Below are positions 13,201 to 23,200 of a stretch of 64,000 bases of DNA, piece by piece. The stretch's first letter is position 1. Each line of letters opens with the position of its first letter. The DNA comes from Carposina sasakii. Taxonomy: Eukaryota; Arthropoda; Insecta; Lepidoptera; Carposinidae. The DNA is taken from assembly GCA_014607495.2 (NCBI GenBank), contig CP053160.1, positions 4,898,001-4,962,000 on the forward strand, given 5' to 3'. The notes below the pieces were generated by a model. The model did not search any database. It saw only the letters and a program-made list of their open reading frames with translations, and had not been told where the DNA came from. A program made the translations under genes and the position numbers.

Positions 13201-15849
13201 CGTATTATTTTTGAGTACAAGAATAAAAAAAATAGCGAAAGCGATCATTTCCAATAAAAAAAATTCTTAGCGCATTTTCATCAATCTGCGTTTGGAAGAC
13301 CATTACACCATAAAATTGCCCATTAAGAACTACTTTTTTTATTTAATAATTTTTCTGACAAATTGCAGAAGTTTTTAAAAGTAGTTTTACCTATGAAACG
13401 TCCATTTAGTATTTTCAAGAGCACTTTGAAAATTTAACTCCGTTCGAGTCAATTCTAACTTTCGACTTTTTTTTTAGAAACTTGTAATGACAAATGTTAT
13501 AAATTAATAGCATAATTTATAATATGAAGAGTAATTCAAGACGATCACATTACAGAAAAAAAAACAAATTTATTATTTTAACCAAGTTATGAATTTTTTA
13601 GCTCCTTGGGGAAGTAATTTGCAAATCCACCTTTAAAAAATCATAACTTCTAAACTATTAAAAATCGCGGAACATACATAGGGTATTTTCGGATAAACCC
13701 AGGTGAGGAATAAAAAAATAAAAAATTGTGACGTCACCTTTTGGACCATCCTGTATACCTATATATTAGGTATTATAATCTCGAGTCAGGGCGTCATAAG
13801 TCTGTAGTTTATTTAAGAGTAGGTACAAGTGGTCCGATCGTAGGTAACTTTGGTACCTGGTATATGCCTCTACCTATATTATAATGAACCAAAGGTTTGG
13901 CATCTTTACACTCTTGGCTCTCTTGATAACCTTTGAAAAAGTAAACACGGTTTGCAAAATAACACAATTTCTAATCTCTAGTAATCTCTACCCTAAAATG
14001 TTTTCAAACGTCAATCGTAACGAAATCTGTGATGGGTGAATCAGCCCATGATTCACAATAGTGAAATTTTCCGTCGCAAACGCGTAATTCGTCGTAACAT
14101 TTGCGCACCATTTATTTTATGCACTTACTTAAATTATCACTTAGCTATACTATACCTACCCGAGGAGGGTTGGCGTTAGGCAAGCAGCCGCAGCCGTAAA
14201 ACAAACACCAAAACCTTGGGCCATTGTGCCGACCCCATAAATAACGTGGTAAAGGCAGGACGACTGAGATTGGAGGCTTCAACATAACATGAGACTACGA
14301 AAGCTATATGGTGCCTAATCTTTACTTCGGGGACTTATAACCTCGTCTTTTTGCGCAGTCTCTGATAAAGTACCTAGCGGAGGCGCACCGCGGCGCGCAC
14401 GGGTTCGTGACGGACGAGAACGGCAACCCGGTGGAGCGCGCCGCCGTGCGCGTTCGCGGCCGTGACGTCACCTACCACACCACCAAGTACGGCGAGTTCT
14501 GGCGCATACTGCTGCCCGGGACTTATCGCATGGAGGTAACTAACCTACTAAACATAATAAATATTCAGACACATTATATCATCTTCATCACATTAGGATC
14601 CCTAAAGCCTTGTGTCGTGGGTACTAAACGAGAGTATATAAATTCATACATAGATAAGTATAGAAACATCTATGACTCGGAAACAAACATCGATATTCAT
14701 AATATCAATGTTTGCACCTACCGGGATTCAAACCCAGGACCTATGGCGTCGCAGGCAGGCAATATAGCTACTGATGCGAAACTTCACTACAATAGACAAA
14801 TAAAATTCTTTATTTTCTTAAAATTTTCTGTACAAGGGCGAGCTTAATATCTTCCATGGCATTCTCTACCAGCGAACCTGGTTACTTGAGAATTACTCGT
14901 ATAGCTAACTGCATCACCTTACGTACATATCGATAGAGTCGACTATGGTATTAGGGGGCGTTCTCTATGTTCATCTTAAATGTAGTTCCTTTAATTAAGT
15001 ACTCTATTTAAAGTACATAACCCTTTTGCTACACTCTGTAAAGTAAACACGGTAATGTTCTTTAAATGGGACACTTAAAAAAAACTACATCCAAGTCGAA
15101 TGAGTCCAAGCGAGAACGCCCCCAATTCTATAGTCGACTCTTACGACATGCACGAAAGGAGATTCAGCTGATGTATTCTAGTGAAACTCCGCATCGGTAA
15201 AGACTACAAATGTACATAAAGGTCAACTTACTTACATCTTTATCTTCTGCCTTGCAGGTGTCTGGAGAGGGATATTTGCCGCAAGATGTTGAGTTCATTG
15301 TAGTAGACAGTCATCCAACACTACTTAACGTCACTTTACATTCGGCCAAGGTAAGCTTGTTACACGACCTGCACAAATTGTATATATAAATATGTACAAT
15401 AAACTCTCCATACTATGTATCTGGAAAACTAACATATGATTTCCAGTCTCAAACTTTGTGGACAGGTTCTCTATAATGGGATATTCTCATAGCAGTTCAC
15501 TTAACATACATCCTGTATTTTCCTTTACTTTAGCTACATTCTGAGACATAATTGCCCGGAAAATTATAAACCTTCTAGATAAGAAAAATGAAAATCTTCC
15601 CTAATATAAATTGTACGTACTAAAAGTGCATGTTGTATATAAATATCACTGAATGGGATGGCCCGAGTAGTCAGTCCGCATGTATGAGAGGTGACGCACG
15701 CTGGTGCCGGCTGCTTGCAGGGCTACGCGCTGGAGGCGTCGACGCGGCGCGCGCACCCGATGCGCCTGCGCGCGCCGCCCGCGCCGCCCGCGCCCCGCCC
15801 CCAGAGGAAGCCCGCTTCCGGTTCCGCTATCAAGTTCCCCCGAGAATAG
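1215..15849 (+). CDS. Secreted M14 metallocarboxypeptidase, carboxypeptidase M/E-like
   Basis: Ten coding exons: 1215-1317, 2557-2718, 3237-3370, 3829-3965, 7270-7457, 9105-9281, 10885-11003, 14359-14535, 15258-15350, 15721-15849; the frame closes at 472 aa. The start was chosen because it gives a signal peptide (hydrophobic [13 protein letters not shown]). Family features: zinc ligands in HGNE (exon 3) and SLHGG (exon 5), substrate-site motifs MNPDG and [10 protein letters not shown], catalytic Glu in [12 protein letters not shown] (exon 7), then a transthyretin-like beta-sandwich (exons 8-9). One catalytic domain plus this sandwich is the layout of CPM/CPE, which remove C-terminal Lys/Arg from peptides in the secretory route or at the cell surface. 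The last exon is Pro/Arg-rich ([12 protein letters not shown]) with no hydrophobic tail, so no GPI anchor is visible. It could be called CPE-like; the single-domain layout argues against three-domain CPD/silver. Confidence 0.9.
1402..2300 (-). mobile_element. TA-type MITE, interrupted copy
   Basis: The ends read TACAGGATGTTTTTTGGTCG and, at the other side, AAAAAACATCCTGTA, the same family as 9342-9726 and 21071-21445 but in the opposite orientation. About 500-600 bp of unrelated sequence, including the hAT element at 1770, splits the copy. It lies in intron 1 of the carboxypeptidase. Confidence 0.65.
1770..2054. mobile_element. hAT-type non-autonomous element, 285 bp
   Basis: Terminal inverted repeats CAGTGGCGGATTTAC and GTAAATCCGTCACTG, flanked by a perfect 8-bp duplication GTCGCGCC (1762-1769 and 2055-2062). 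The 8-bp duplication and CAG start are hAT hallmarks. No coding capacity; the inside has Gly/Ala-type GCCGCC runs and a poly(A) stretch. Confidence 0.85.
2719..3828 (+). other. Carboxypeptidase introns 2 and 3
   Basis: Introns 2719-3236 and 3371-3828, on either side of exon 3. AT-rich; I recognise nothing else in them. Confidence 0.6.
4040..5235. repeat. Degenerate repeats in carboxypeptidase intron 4
   Basis: Around 4380-4450 a GC-rich stretch with repeated TCCGGG/CCCGGA words resembles the one at 5960-6020. At 4780-4880 and 5045-5130 two diverged copies share the order: CTGCATTT(T)CCAG, GTGCCAAAAA, then TCGCTTCGCTCGCGC-like words. They are old dispersed repeats of unknown class; no gene is seen. 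Confidence 0.4.
5236..5540 (-). mobile_element. Non-autonomous Helitron, first of a tandem pair
   Basis: Read on the minus strand it begins TCTATACATATAATAAAAAT (5540 downward) and ends with the GC hairpin words GCGGGCGTCCAC next to a decayed terminal CTAG (CAAG). The interior matches the neighbour at 5541-5848 along its length. It abuts that neighbour directly. Confidence 0.7.
5541..5848 (-). mobile_element. Non-autonomous Helitron, second of a tandem pair
   Basis: Minus strand: 5' TCTATACATATAATAAAAAT preceded by A, 3' GCGGGCGTCCACTAG followed by T, as expected for a Helitron inserted between A and T. No Rep/helicase coding region; 308 bp. Confidence 0.8.
5849..7269 (+). other. Rest of carboxypeptidase intron 4
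   Basis: AT-rich intron sequence with short AGGTACCTA-type words. No gene or complete mobile element recognised. Intron 4 is 3.3 kb in all. Confidence 0.45.
7458..9104 (+). other. Carboxypeptidase intron 5
   Basis: Contains a short (ACAT)n run at about 8240 and, around 8090-8300, a possible old dispersed repeat that I cannot classify. Nothing coding. Confidence 0.4.
9342..9726 (+). mobile_element. TA-type MITE, 385 bp
   Basis: Begins TACAGAATGTTTTTTTGTGG and ends GACGACCAAAAATCATCCTGTA. It is nearly the same as 21071-21445 and as the split inverted copy at 1402-2300. The TACAG...CTGTA ends suggest the mariner/Tc1 superfamily. It lies in carboxypeptidase intron 6. Confidence 0.75.
9855..10015 (+). 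repeat. LINE (RTE-like) 3' tail fragment
   Basis: The words CCGCCTGCCCAGGCTGAC, ACGTCCAGCAATGGACTGCA and ATAGGTTGA followed by a simple repeat match the better copy at 18140-18412. Such tails end RTE-type LINEs and their SINE partners in Lepidoptera. Confidence 0.5.
10105..10582. mobile_element. MITE with TIR ATAATTCGAGAGACTA
   Basis: Left end ATAATTCGAGAGACTAATTT and right end TAGTCTCTCGAATTAT, followed inward by TGACAAGTGACAG and CTGTCA. About 480 bp, no ORF. Directly followed by an ultra-short CAGGGATTTGG-type insertion. Confidence 0.65.
10588..10605 (-). repeat. Ultra-short CAGGGATTTGGTATCTCC insertion, copy A
   Basis: Eighteen bases identical to the other copies, read on the minus strand. 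No flanking duplication is visible here, perhaps because a MITE ends six bases away. Confidence 0.7.
11104..11109 (-). terminator. Poly(A) signal of the SOD gene
   Basis: AATAAA on the minus strand about 50 bp after the SOD stop codon. Confidence 0.55.
11158..11772 (-). CDS. Extracellular Cu/Zn superoxide dismutase, intronless
   Basis: Single 204-aa ORF. It converts superoxide to oxygen and hydrogen peroxide outside the cell. An N-terminal signal peptide (about residues 1-21, ending VTVTNA) leads into a complete SOD_Cu domain: copper ligands in GFHVHE, the zinc loop from AGAHYNP through THGGP and IRHVGD, the HEQEDDLG His, and [14 protein letters not shown] with the active-site Arg and second disulfide Cys (partner in STCDAAG). 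After the domain come about 30 residues ending in a hydrophobic stretch ([13 protein letters not shown]), typical of a GPI-anchor signal, so a surface-bound enzyme is possible. The gene lies antisense inside intron 7 of the carboxypeptidase and has no introns, which suggests a retrocopy, although the intact motifs speak for a working gene. Confidence 0.92.
   Translation of the reverse strand: MVFNSLFYTLLSVTLVTVTNAQRVAIAHLVSGNIVGDVTFTETDEGLHITGSITGLQAGNYGFHVHELGDVSTCDAAGAHYNPDGNTHGGPDHEIRHVGDLGNVVFVGNETAVATLDFVDSVISLRDRNSILGRALVLHEQEDDLGLGGDAASLATGNAGARVACAVIGIKAPADPWNAASSIHPSAALFGITFSIVYLFKQFM
12212..12456. mobile_element. Palindromic MITE, 245 bp
   Basis: The two halves are long inverted copies: AGTGATTATCTTTTGACATG on the left pairs with the right end CACGTTTC-type mirror ending GATAATCACT. 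Arms of about 100 bp include TAGGTAGGTAAAAAGAAACA. No ORF; it lies in intron 7 upstream of SOD. Confidence 0.75.
12807..13755. mobile_element. MITE with TACAGAATGGTCC/GGACCATCCTGTA ends
   Basis: Roughly 950 bp with inverted ends, TACAGAATGGTCCAAAAGGT and ACCTTTTGGACCATCCTGTA, followed inward by GTGACGTCAC on both sides. Next comes GTATGTTCCGCGA, a word also found just inside the TIRs of the transposase element at 30435-33080. No long ORF, so non-autonomous. Confidence 0.75.
13756..14358 (+). other. End of carboxypeptidase intron 7
   Basis: No gene or repeat of known class recognised. One old repeat-like stretch at 14160-14260. Confidence 0.4.
14590..14765 (-). repeat. tRNA-derived SINE fragment
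   Basis: Minus strand: a tRNA-like B box (GGTTTGAATCC) followed by the body also seen at 33405-33580. Its GATCCCTAAAGCC stretch corresponds to the target that is interrupted at 29067 and 33404, so it serves as an empty-site reference for that insertion. Confidence 0.65.
14766..15720 (+). other. Carboxypeptidase introns 8-9 remainder
   Basis: Introns on either side of exon 9. Around 15440-15530 there is a decayed copy of the MITE family seen intact at 62870-63144 (words CAGTCTCAAACTTTGTGGAC, ACATCCTGTA). Otherwise nothing recognised. Confidence 0.4.
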
Positions 15850-16218
15850 ATCTCCAAGCCTAACTAATGCTGCCTTAACGACCAATTTTAGTAATTTTCC
15901 TTGTGATAGTTTAAGTCGGTTGGGATGTGTAAATACAATTTGGGATGCTTTGTGGGTATTTCGAATGTAAGATGTTTGAGAATCTCTTAATTTTATTTAT
16001 AGTATAAAATATTTCCTATGTAAGTAGTACAATGTAATCTATGGCGCCGAGATAAACGCACGTTCAAGTTGTAAACTATTTACCTATTATTATTTTAAAA
16101 CCCGTTTAATAATATGGTGATTGGGAGCTAAAGAGGTAAGAATTAACATTGCAGATAAATAGTTCTTTAATTGGATTTGGAATAACTACCACTTATAACA
16201 TTTAAATGAAACTCAAAT

Positions 16219-16224
16219 AATAAA
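16219..16224 (+). terminator. Poly(A) signal for the first carboxypeptidase end
   Basis: AATAAA about 370 bp after the stop at 15849 and upstream of the alternative exon at 16327. It would end the shorter transcript. Confidence 0.5.
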
Positions 16225-16326
16225 GTAGCAAAGTAACTGTTCCTTTGAAGTATTTTACATAAGTACAAGTTTTTTTCAATACTACAACTTTAAAGTAACG
16301 TTCTAACACTAGCATATATTTTGCAG

Positions 16327-16455
16327 CGAATTGACGGAGGTCCGTACTACAGGCCCGTGGCATTACCGCCGCGCCCCGCGCCCGCGCCTCCCGCTGGCAT
16401 CTTGTCGTCCCTCTCTAACTCGTTTAATAGTCTTATGTCGAATATCTTTGGGTAA
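16327..16455 (+). CDS. Alternative last exon of the carboxypeptidase
   Basis: A TTGCAG acceptor is followed by an open frame in the same phase as exon 9 (phase 0). It encodes RIDGGPYYRPVALPPRPAPA and then a Ser/Asn-rich tail up to TAA. Like the 15721-15849 exon it is Pro/Arg-rich and 129 nt long, so either choice gives 472 aa. A GTAAGC donor overlaps the stop (GG|GTAAGC), so it could also be an internal exon spliced further on; I saw no partner exon before 17263. Confidence 0.6.
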   Translation, partial: RIDGGPYYRPVALPPRPAPAPPAGILSSLSNSFNSLMSNIFG

Positions 16456-17205
16456 GCGATAGATATTGTTCTCTCTCTTTCGATTAATAGACATGTCGTG
16501 TCCTAACATCTTCAAACACTGATACGTATTGTAAAGTCCAAATAGGAATCCGTAAATTCTGAGTCACAATTTTTTACTGATTTTTTTATCAATTTTTTAT
16601 GACTTAACAATTATCGCCAGTTACATGTAGTACATTAGATTCGGTAACAGAAACTAGGATATCAAATCTAAGAGATTTTTTAAATAACTACCTGTAGTTC
16701 AGTAACATTTCTTTATATTTATGTAATTAAGTGTATGTGTCTGAATATAATAAAGCATGTTTAATTTTTATATTACATTACAAGACTGCAAGATAAACTC
16801 ACTCTTATGTAAGTATTAAAAAGTGTATTAGAGATCTGATCTCGGAGCAAATTATTTTTAAATTAAGTTAATACTGTAAATATTACTTTAATATAATTAG
16901 GTTATTTTATTTAATATTAGAATTAAGATGTTATTTATTTTAAAATAAATATTAAGTAAGAATTAAATTATTATCTTATTTCTATATCCCAACTTCTCCA
17001 AGGGTAAACTTTTCAATTCAATAGGCAGATAGATCTAACAGATGAAAAAATGTGATGTTGTCTTTCTCTAAAACTTGATCAAGATAGAGACAGCATCAAC
17101 TTTATCCTTCAAATAGACATATCTGACCATTGGAAAAGTCAAAGCAAAGTACAAGCAAATTACCAAAAATAAAGCCAGGCAAATATTGTTAAAAAATAAA
17201 CTTAA
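16456..17205. other. Spacer between convergent carboxypeptidase and RFC5
   Basis: AT-rich 3' UTR and intergenic DNA. I see only the poly(A) signals listed separately. Confidence 0.5.
16749..16754 (+). terminator. Poly(A) signal for the alternative carboxypeptidase end
   Basis: AATAAA about 290 bp after the TAA of the alternative last exon; about 450 bp from the convergent RFC5 poly(A) signal. Confidence 0.45.
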
Positions 17206-17211
17206 TTTATT
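17206..17211 (-). terminator. RFC5: Poly(A) signal of RFC5
   Basis: AATAAA on the minus strand, about 55 bp after the RFC5 stop codon. Confidence 0.55.
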
Positions 17212-17263
17212 TAAAACAGTAGGTAATTAGAATCACAGTGTTAATAATACTACATTCTTAAAA

Positions 17264-20200
17264 CTAGGCATTCTCGTTGACTTTCACTTGGTCTCTAGCT
17301 ATTTGGAACGAGGCGATAAGTGAGGCGAGTTCGATTCGTTCGCTGCAACCGCTCGCGAGCCGAGCCTCCGCATCCGCCATCTTGATTAGCAGTGTTGCCA
17401 GAACTGCTGGTGGAAGTTTCACTAAAAAATATAAATAAAACGCAATAAACAATTTGTATAAAACACAAAGTTCGTATAAAATTGTAGTAATAGAAAATGT
17501 AACTCGCCTCTTTGGATTATTGTGTGAATTTCTGTTAGTATATCTGCAAGGGCTAATCCTTTAGCAATTTTCAGATCTTGAATATCTGTGTCAAATTCAG
17601 GAAATATATCACTGTCAAAAATGTTTGCTTCCAATGTTGCACCACTACAAAACAAATAAATATGTATTAAGTAATTAAATAAATAGATAATAATCAGCAA
17701 AAACAAGCCTTCTCAACGCTATTTCTGTCGAAAACAAATCATGTAATGCGAAAACAGAGCAAGGGAATTTTAGATCAGCTTGATACATATTTAATAGGAT
17801 TTTCTACATAGTTCAGGCAGTTGAAGCGAGGCCTAAGCTGAGCTTTGCTTTTGTGTGGGTGATCATGATCACTAAAAGTAGAACCAGACAAAAAACTTTT
17901 AAAATTAAATTTTATTGTTTTAGTTAAAAACATAAGTAGGAGAGGTATTTTTGTTTAAAATTAAATAGAGCAAAACTTGTTAAATGCCAGCTATGATATG
18001 TATGACTGATGAGTATGTGTACATATTTGTGACTAAGAAGACAGAGATCAATAAATAAGATTCAAATGTAAAAAAAAAATTATAACGATTGCATTGCATT
18101 TTCATATACCTAGCTTTCGTCTTCATTTTCGTCTAATGTGTCGTTTGTGTTAATACCGCGTGGTGCCGGCAGAGTAGTTTGTACCACTCCATGCCTGCCC
18201 ATGGGTATAGTACGAGGCGATTAATGGTTTCCGGGAGGTGGGCAGCAGCGCCTCCCGTACTGACAACATAGTCCGAAAATCACACTGCCGCCACCAACCC
18301 GCCTGCCCAACGTGGTGACTATGGGCATAACCTCCCTGTGGCAGTAGCCTTGTGGCGTGCCCTGGGAGAGGCCTACGTCCAGCAGTGGACTGCAATAGGC
18401 TGAAGAAGAAGAAGACATTCATTTTTCCATTTTTGTACAGTGATAGTGTCAACTTTTTCTTTCGCTAACTTCATTATTGTATCAAAAATAAAAACTCAAA
18501 TCGAAAATAGAGACTAAATATTAAGAATAAAACACGTCACGCTGCTACCAGTACAAGAGGGGAAGTGTGGAAGGTGCGCGACGGAGTTGGGTCGCGCGAG
18601 GGATGCACCGCGCCTCAGGCCGATTGCCAAAAAGCAGTATAAACCGGTTCAAACATAGCCAAGGACGCGCAGCGCTCTAGTTCAACATCACACCTACACT
18701 ATCTGTGTGCACTCACACAAATGCAAAGCTCTGCTTAGACCTCGCGGACTGTACCTACTTATTCATCATATCAGCCCTGGGAAGTCCACTGCTGGACATA
18801 GGCCTCCCCCAACAACCTCCATACCGACCGGTCGGAAGCAGCCTGCATCCAACCGACGCCCGCGACCTTGACCAGGTTGTCCGTCCATCTCGCGGGTGGC
18901 CTTCCTACGCTACGTTTTCCGATACGTGGTATCCACTCTAGAACTTTCCGGCTCCATCGGCCATCAGTTCTTCGAGCTATGTGCCCTGTCCATTGCCACT
19001 TTAGCTTGCTGGACCGTTGAGCTATGTCAGTGATCTTTGTACGTCTGCGGATCTCCTCATTTCTGATTCTATAACGCAGAATAGCTCTCTCCATTGCCCG
19101 CTGTGCGATCCTGAGCTTCTTTATGAGGCACATAGTTAGAGACCACGTCTCGGCACCGTAGGTCATCACCGGCAAAACGCACTGGTTGAATACCTTCGTC
19201 TTTAAGGACTGAGGTATCTTGGACACAAATACGCTTCGTAGTTTACGGACCTACTTATTATTTCTAACTTAATTTATGGTCTTAATTTAAAAGGATACAT
19301 TTGAAGCACGCGCCAAAATCGCTCTCATTCATGAGCCAGTTGAGTATGCTGTTGATATCAGAGCGCAGCGGGTGACCTACGCAAGTGTAGACGTTATCTT
19401 CAGTGACGTCACGATAGGCCAGCCACGTGCTCTGCAGCGTGTTGAGGACCTTACGCATGTCGCCGCCGGACAGTGTGAGCAGGGCCTTAATGCCGTCATC
19501 TGATATTTTCACGCTGGAAACATAAAATTTATTATAGTATCGTGGAAAGAGACCTTTTACATACATACATATAATCACGCCTTTATACCCTTACGGGGTA
19601 GGCAGAGCACCAAAGGCCGATAGAACCACATGGTGCCACTTCTGACCAATTTTGAGGGTATAGTTGAGATGTACAAGTTCGGTTAGTAGTGACAGGTGGT
19701 CAGCCCATCGCCTACAAAACACCAAGACCCTCTTGTCCCTCTACTAACTTGTACAGTATGCCCGGGAAGAGAAGCAGCTGTAGTATTATAGGTTTTTTTT
19801 TTCACTCCCAAAGCAGCATAGAAGAAAAGAAAGAGACCGTTTATAGGTTAAAAATAAAACCGTTCTTATTAGCTCTATAGGTAGATATAATGGGTACTTA
19901 GCTCTAGATATAAACAAAAGAACACATTACTGACTATAGATATGTAGTACAATGTAGAGTAATATCGTCATGTAGGTAATTTCTGTACCTGTACTATATG
20001 AGTAAGTGCAGTGCGTTTCTGTCACTAGAATATCATCTGCATCTCTACTAGACTAAAAAATAAAGGATCCAATCCAATGGGAAATGTTACCGAACCTCGT
20101 CTGTTAAATAGCAGGATGCACCACGACCGTGAGGTTGACTTTGGGTCCCAGGTATTCGACGTATACCTACGTACCCCTTTTGGGCCTATTCGACCCCATT

Positions 20201-23200
20201 TCCGCACCTACAATACACTATGTAAGTCTTCGCCGTATTATGCTTTTCACCGTATAGTTCCGCTGGATGATAGTGTTAGTAGCTAATGTTACTATGTGTC
20301 ATCATCATCATCATCTTATTAATGGGGTCGGCGGAATATGGTTTCTATGGAGTCACTATGTGTATGACCACATTTTCTGTGTCACTGCATACAAAAATGT
20401 TAGTTTATCAGGCATAGAGATAATTCTATGAAACGGCCTTTACGTACCCCTCCTTTGCCGCGATCTCTCTCAGCCGGGGCTCAGCCTGCGCGGGCCGCAG
20501 CGGCGCGAAGCGGAACCGCGTGCAGCGCGACTGCAGCGCCGGGATTATCTTGCCGAGGTAGTTGCAGATTATGCAAAAACGCACGTTCTCCGTGTACTTC
20601 TCGATTACTGGAAAATAATATTGAGAATCACACAGGGTATTTCTCGATAACTAGAAAACAATATTGGATGGAGAATTACAGAGAGGCCATCAAATCACTA
20701 TATCAACCAACGGAGAGTATGGTTATGGAGTGTAGCATTAATAATAATTAAACGTATAGTTACATATTGACTTAATGTGCTAAGTCAATATGTAACTATA
20801 CGTAACGCTATATACCATAGGAGAAAAAGGTCCACTAGTAGAGAAGTAGAGAATTAGAACAGCCTTTCTGCTATATTAAAAAAGGCGACATGTGTGCTAT
20901 TTCCCGATTTTATTGCTTTTTCTCCAATTAAACCACGTGTAGATTAAATTAAATCATGAATTATTCCATACACACATTAAGCCAGTGAGATATATACTAT
21001 GGAGTGAACATTATTATCTATATAAACAACTAGTGGCCCGCCCTCGCTTCGCTTCGGTACATACATACATACATGGTGTTTTTTTGTGGCCACCTTTAAC
21101 GAAGGGTACGTACTGTATACATGAAATAAAGTAAGTTTATGCCAAAAAAATGCTGGGATTTTTTTTTTTTAATTTTTTAAATTCCTTGATCGTGCGAAAT
21201 TTATAGTGTCTAGTGTTTATGTTAGTTTTTTTATAGACAGATATTAATTATTTTTCGTGAAAAAATCCTGCTACGCGCGTCTATGTGCATTTATGCAGAA
21301 AAACGCAGTCTATTTACTCAACTTTGGACCCTAATATTTTGGAAACCAGACACTTCCCAGGTATGCTTCCATGGAGAAAAATGATCGTGATGATGAGGAG
21401 ATTCCGTAGTTTTCGGGAACGTTGACGACCAAAAATAACCCTGTATAATCACGCCTTTATCCCTTACGGGGTAGGCAGAGCACCAAGGGCCGATAGAACC
21501 ACATGATAGCGCTTCGGTAGATAACAGTACATAGCTACAACTACATATGTAGGTACAGCGGTTTTCGTAAAAATTTGCAACTCTCGTTGGTCCCCTTCCC
21601 GTGGGAATTTCGGGAAATCCGTTTTTAGTCCTTCCTCGTTGTCTCCAATGAACATATATGCCCGATTTCAGCTTCATATGTATAGCGGTTTTCGTAAAAA
21701 AAAATCCCGTTGGTCGCCTTCCCGTGGGAATACCGGGAAATTCTTATAGCCTATGTTCATCCAGGTCCAATAAGGATTCTAACGGTGAAAGAATTTTTGA
21801 AATCGGTCCAGTAGTTTCGGAGCCTATTCATTACAACCAAACAAACAAAGTTTTCCTCTTTATAATATTAGTGTAGATTAGTTAAGCAAATATGATGCAA
21901 ATCGACATCGTACTCATAAAACTTGTATTTGTCTCTCTTTTACTAACCTATAAATTTACGAGTAAAAATGAGACAACAATATGTTGACTTAAAACGAATT
22001 TTGGCTATGCACACATAGGCAACGCTGCGTAATACACAAATGCGGCCAAATCCCAGGCATTTTGAAATCATTATTATGGTAGGTGACCTGTCAGTGAGGA
22101 TTGTTTTGGTTATTAAAAAAATTATTACATCTGTCAACTCATTCAATCGTCATTTCGTCGTACGAGTCGAGAGATGAAGTAAATCACACTAGGCTGTCAT
22201 TATCTCGTGGCCACATACACATAACTGAATACAGAATTACATTTTCTTACTAAGTATATCATTTATGGCTCGGTGATGACAAAAAAAGAAAACCAAATGA
22301 AAAAGTAATATTTTATTGCAAGACGCAAACAGTAGAAGAGGCGCGTATCCTCCTGAGAGCCTTCCTGTTCATGATAAGGGTCTGTGCGGGGAGCGAGGCG
22401 CCGGGCGGGGCGCGGGGCGAGGCGCGGGGCGAAGCGCGGGGCGGGGCGGGGCCGACTCGCGGGGGCGGGGCAAGCTGCGCTCCGCCTACCGCACGCGACA
22501 ACACACTTGTGAACGCGGTCACTACCTGCAAAATGTTTAAATAACGTTTACGGTTTATAAAGCTTTGTAATTCTATTTCATAAAAGGTTAATATGTATGT
22601 ATCAGATATGTATCTTGAATGCAATAAGAATTTCGTCGCTTTACTGCCATTCATTAAAGCAAGGAAAAAGTCCCTTTTATCGAGATCACTCCAGTGTCCT
22701 CAGTAAGAAGTTCACAAATGACTATATCCTTACAATGGCAAATACAAACCGCATTGAATCAACTGTAGTTTAAGAAATCCTTTACAAACCCCATACTATA
22801 CAAGTAAAACATACCATATCTCCAGTCCTAGCAGAACCCTTGAAGTTATCCAGCAGATGTTCAGACGCGAACCTTTGGACATCCGACAAGCGGACTGCCC
22901 GTTGGTGCTCCAAGTCTGACTTGTTTCCAAACAGCGCCATTATTGGTCGATGACTCTCAGTCGACGTTATGTCTTTGACCGAACTCAACCAGACTGGCAG
23001 TCGGTCGAAACTTTGCAGGTTTGTCAGGTCGTACACGAATATGATCGCCTGGAAATATACAGATTGGATGAAGGGTGATGCATCATAATATGTACTCGTA
23101 TTGTACTACCTGAACAATAAACTGACAATCATAAAAAATGTAGCGTGAACGATAATCTGACAAAGAACGCAATCTAGTGGGCGTTGGAACCCGAGAAAGC

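Noticed and set aside
17586..17706. Longer RFC5 exon 7 reaching 17644
   Set aside because: The open frame continues, but using that acceptor breaks phase with exon 6 and adds about 20 residues absent from the family; the CACAG acceptor at 17586 restores alignment and phase.
22313..22540. GC-rich repeats as a separate plus-strand gene ([14 protein letters not shown] ORF)
   Set aside because: The minus-strand reading is the RAB28 last exon with acceptor, CaaX end and poly(A) signal; the plus ORF is its shadow.
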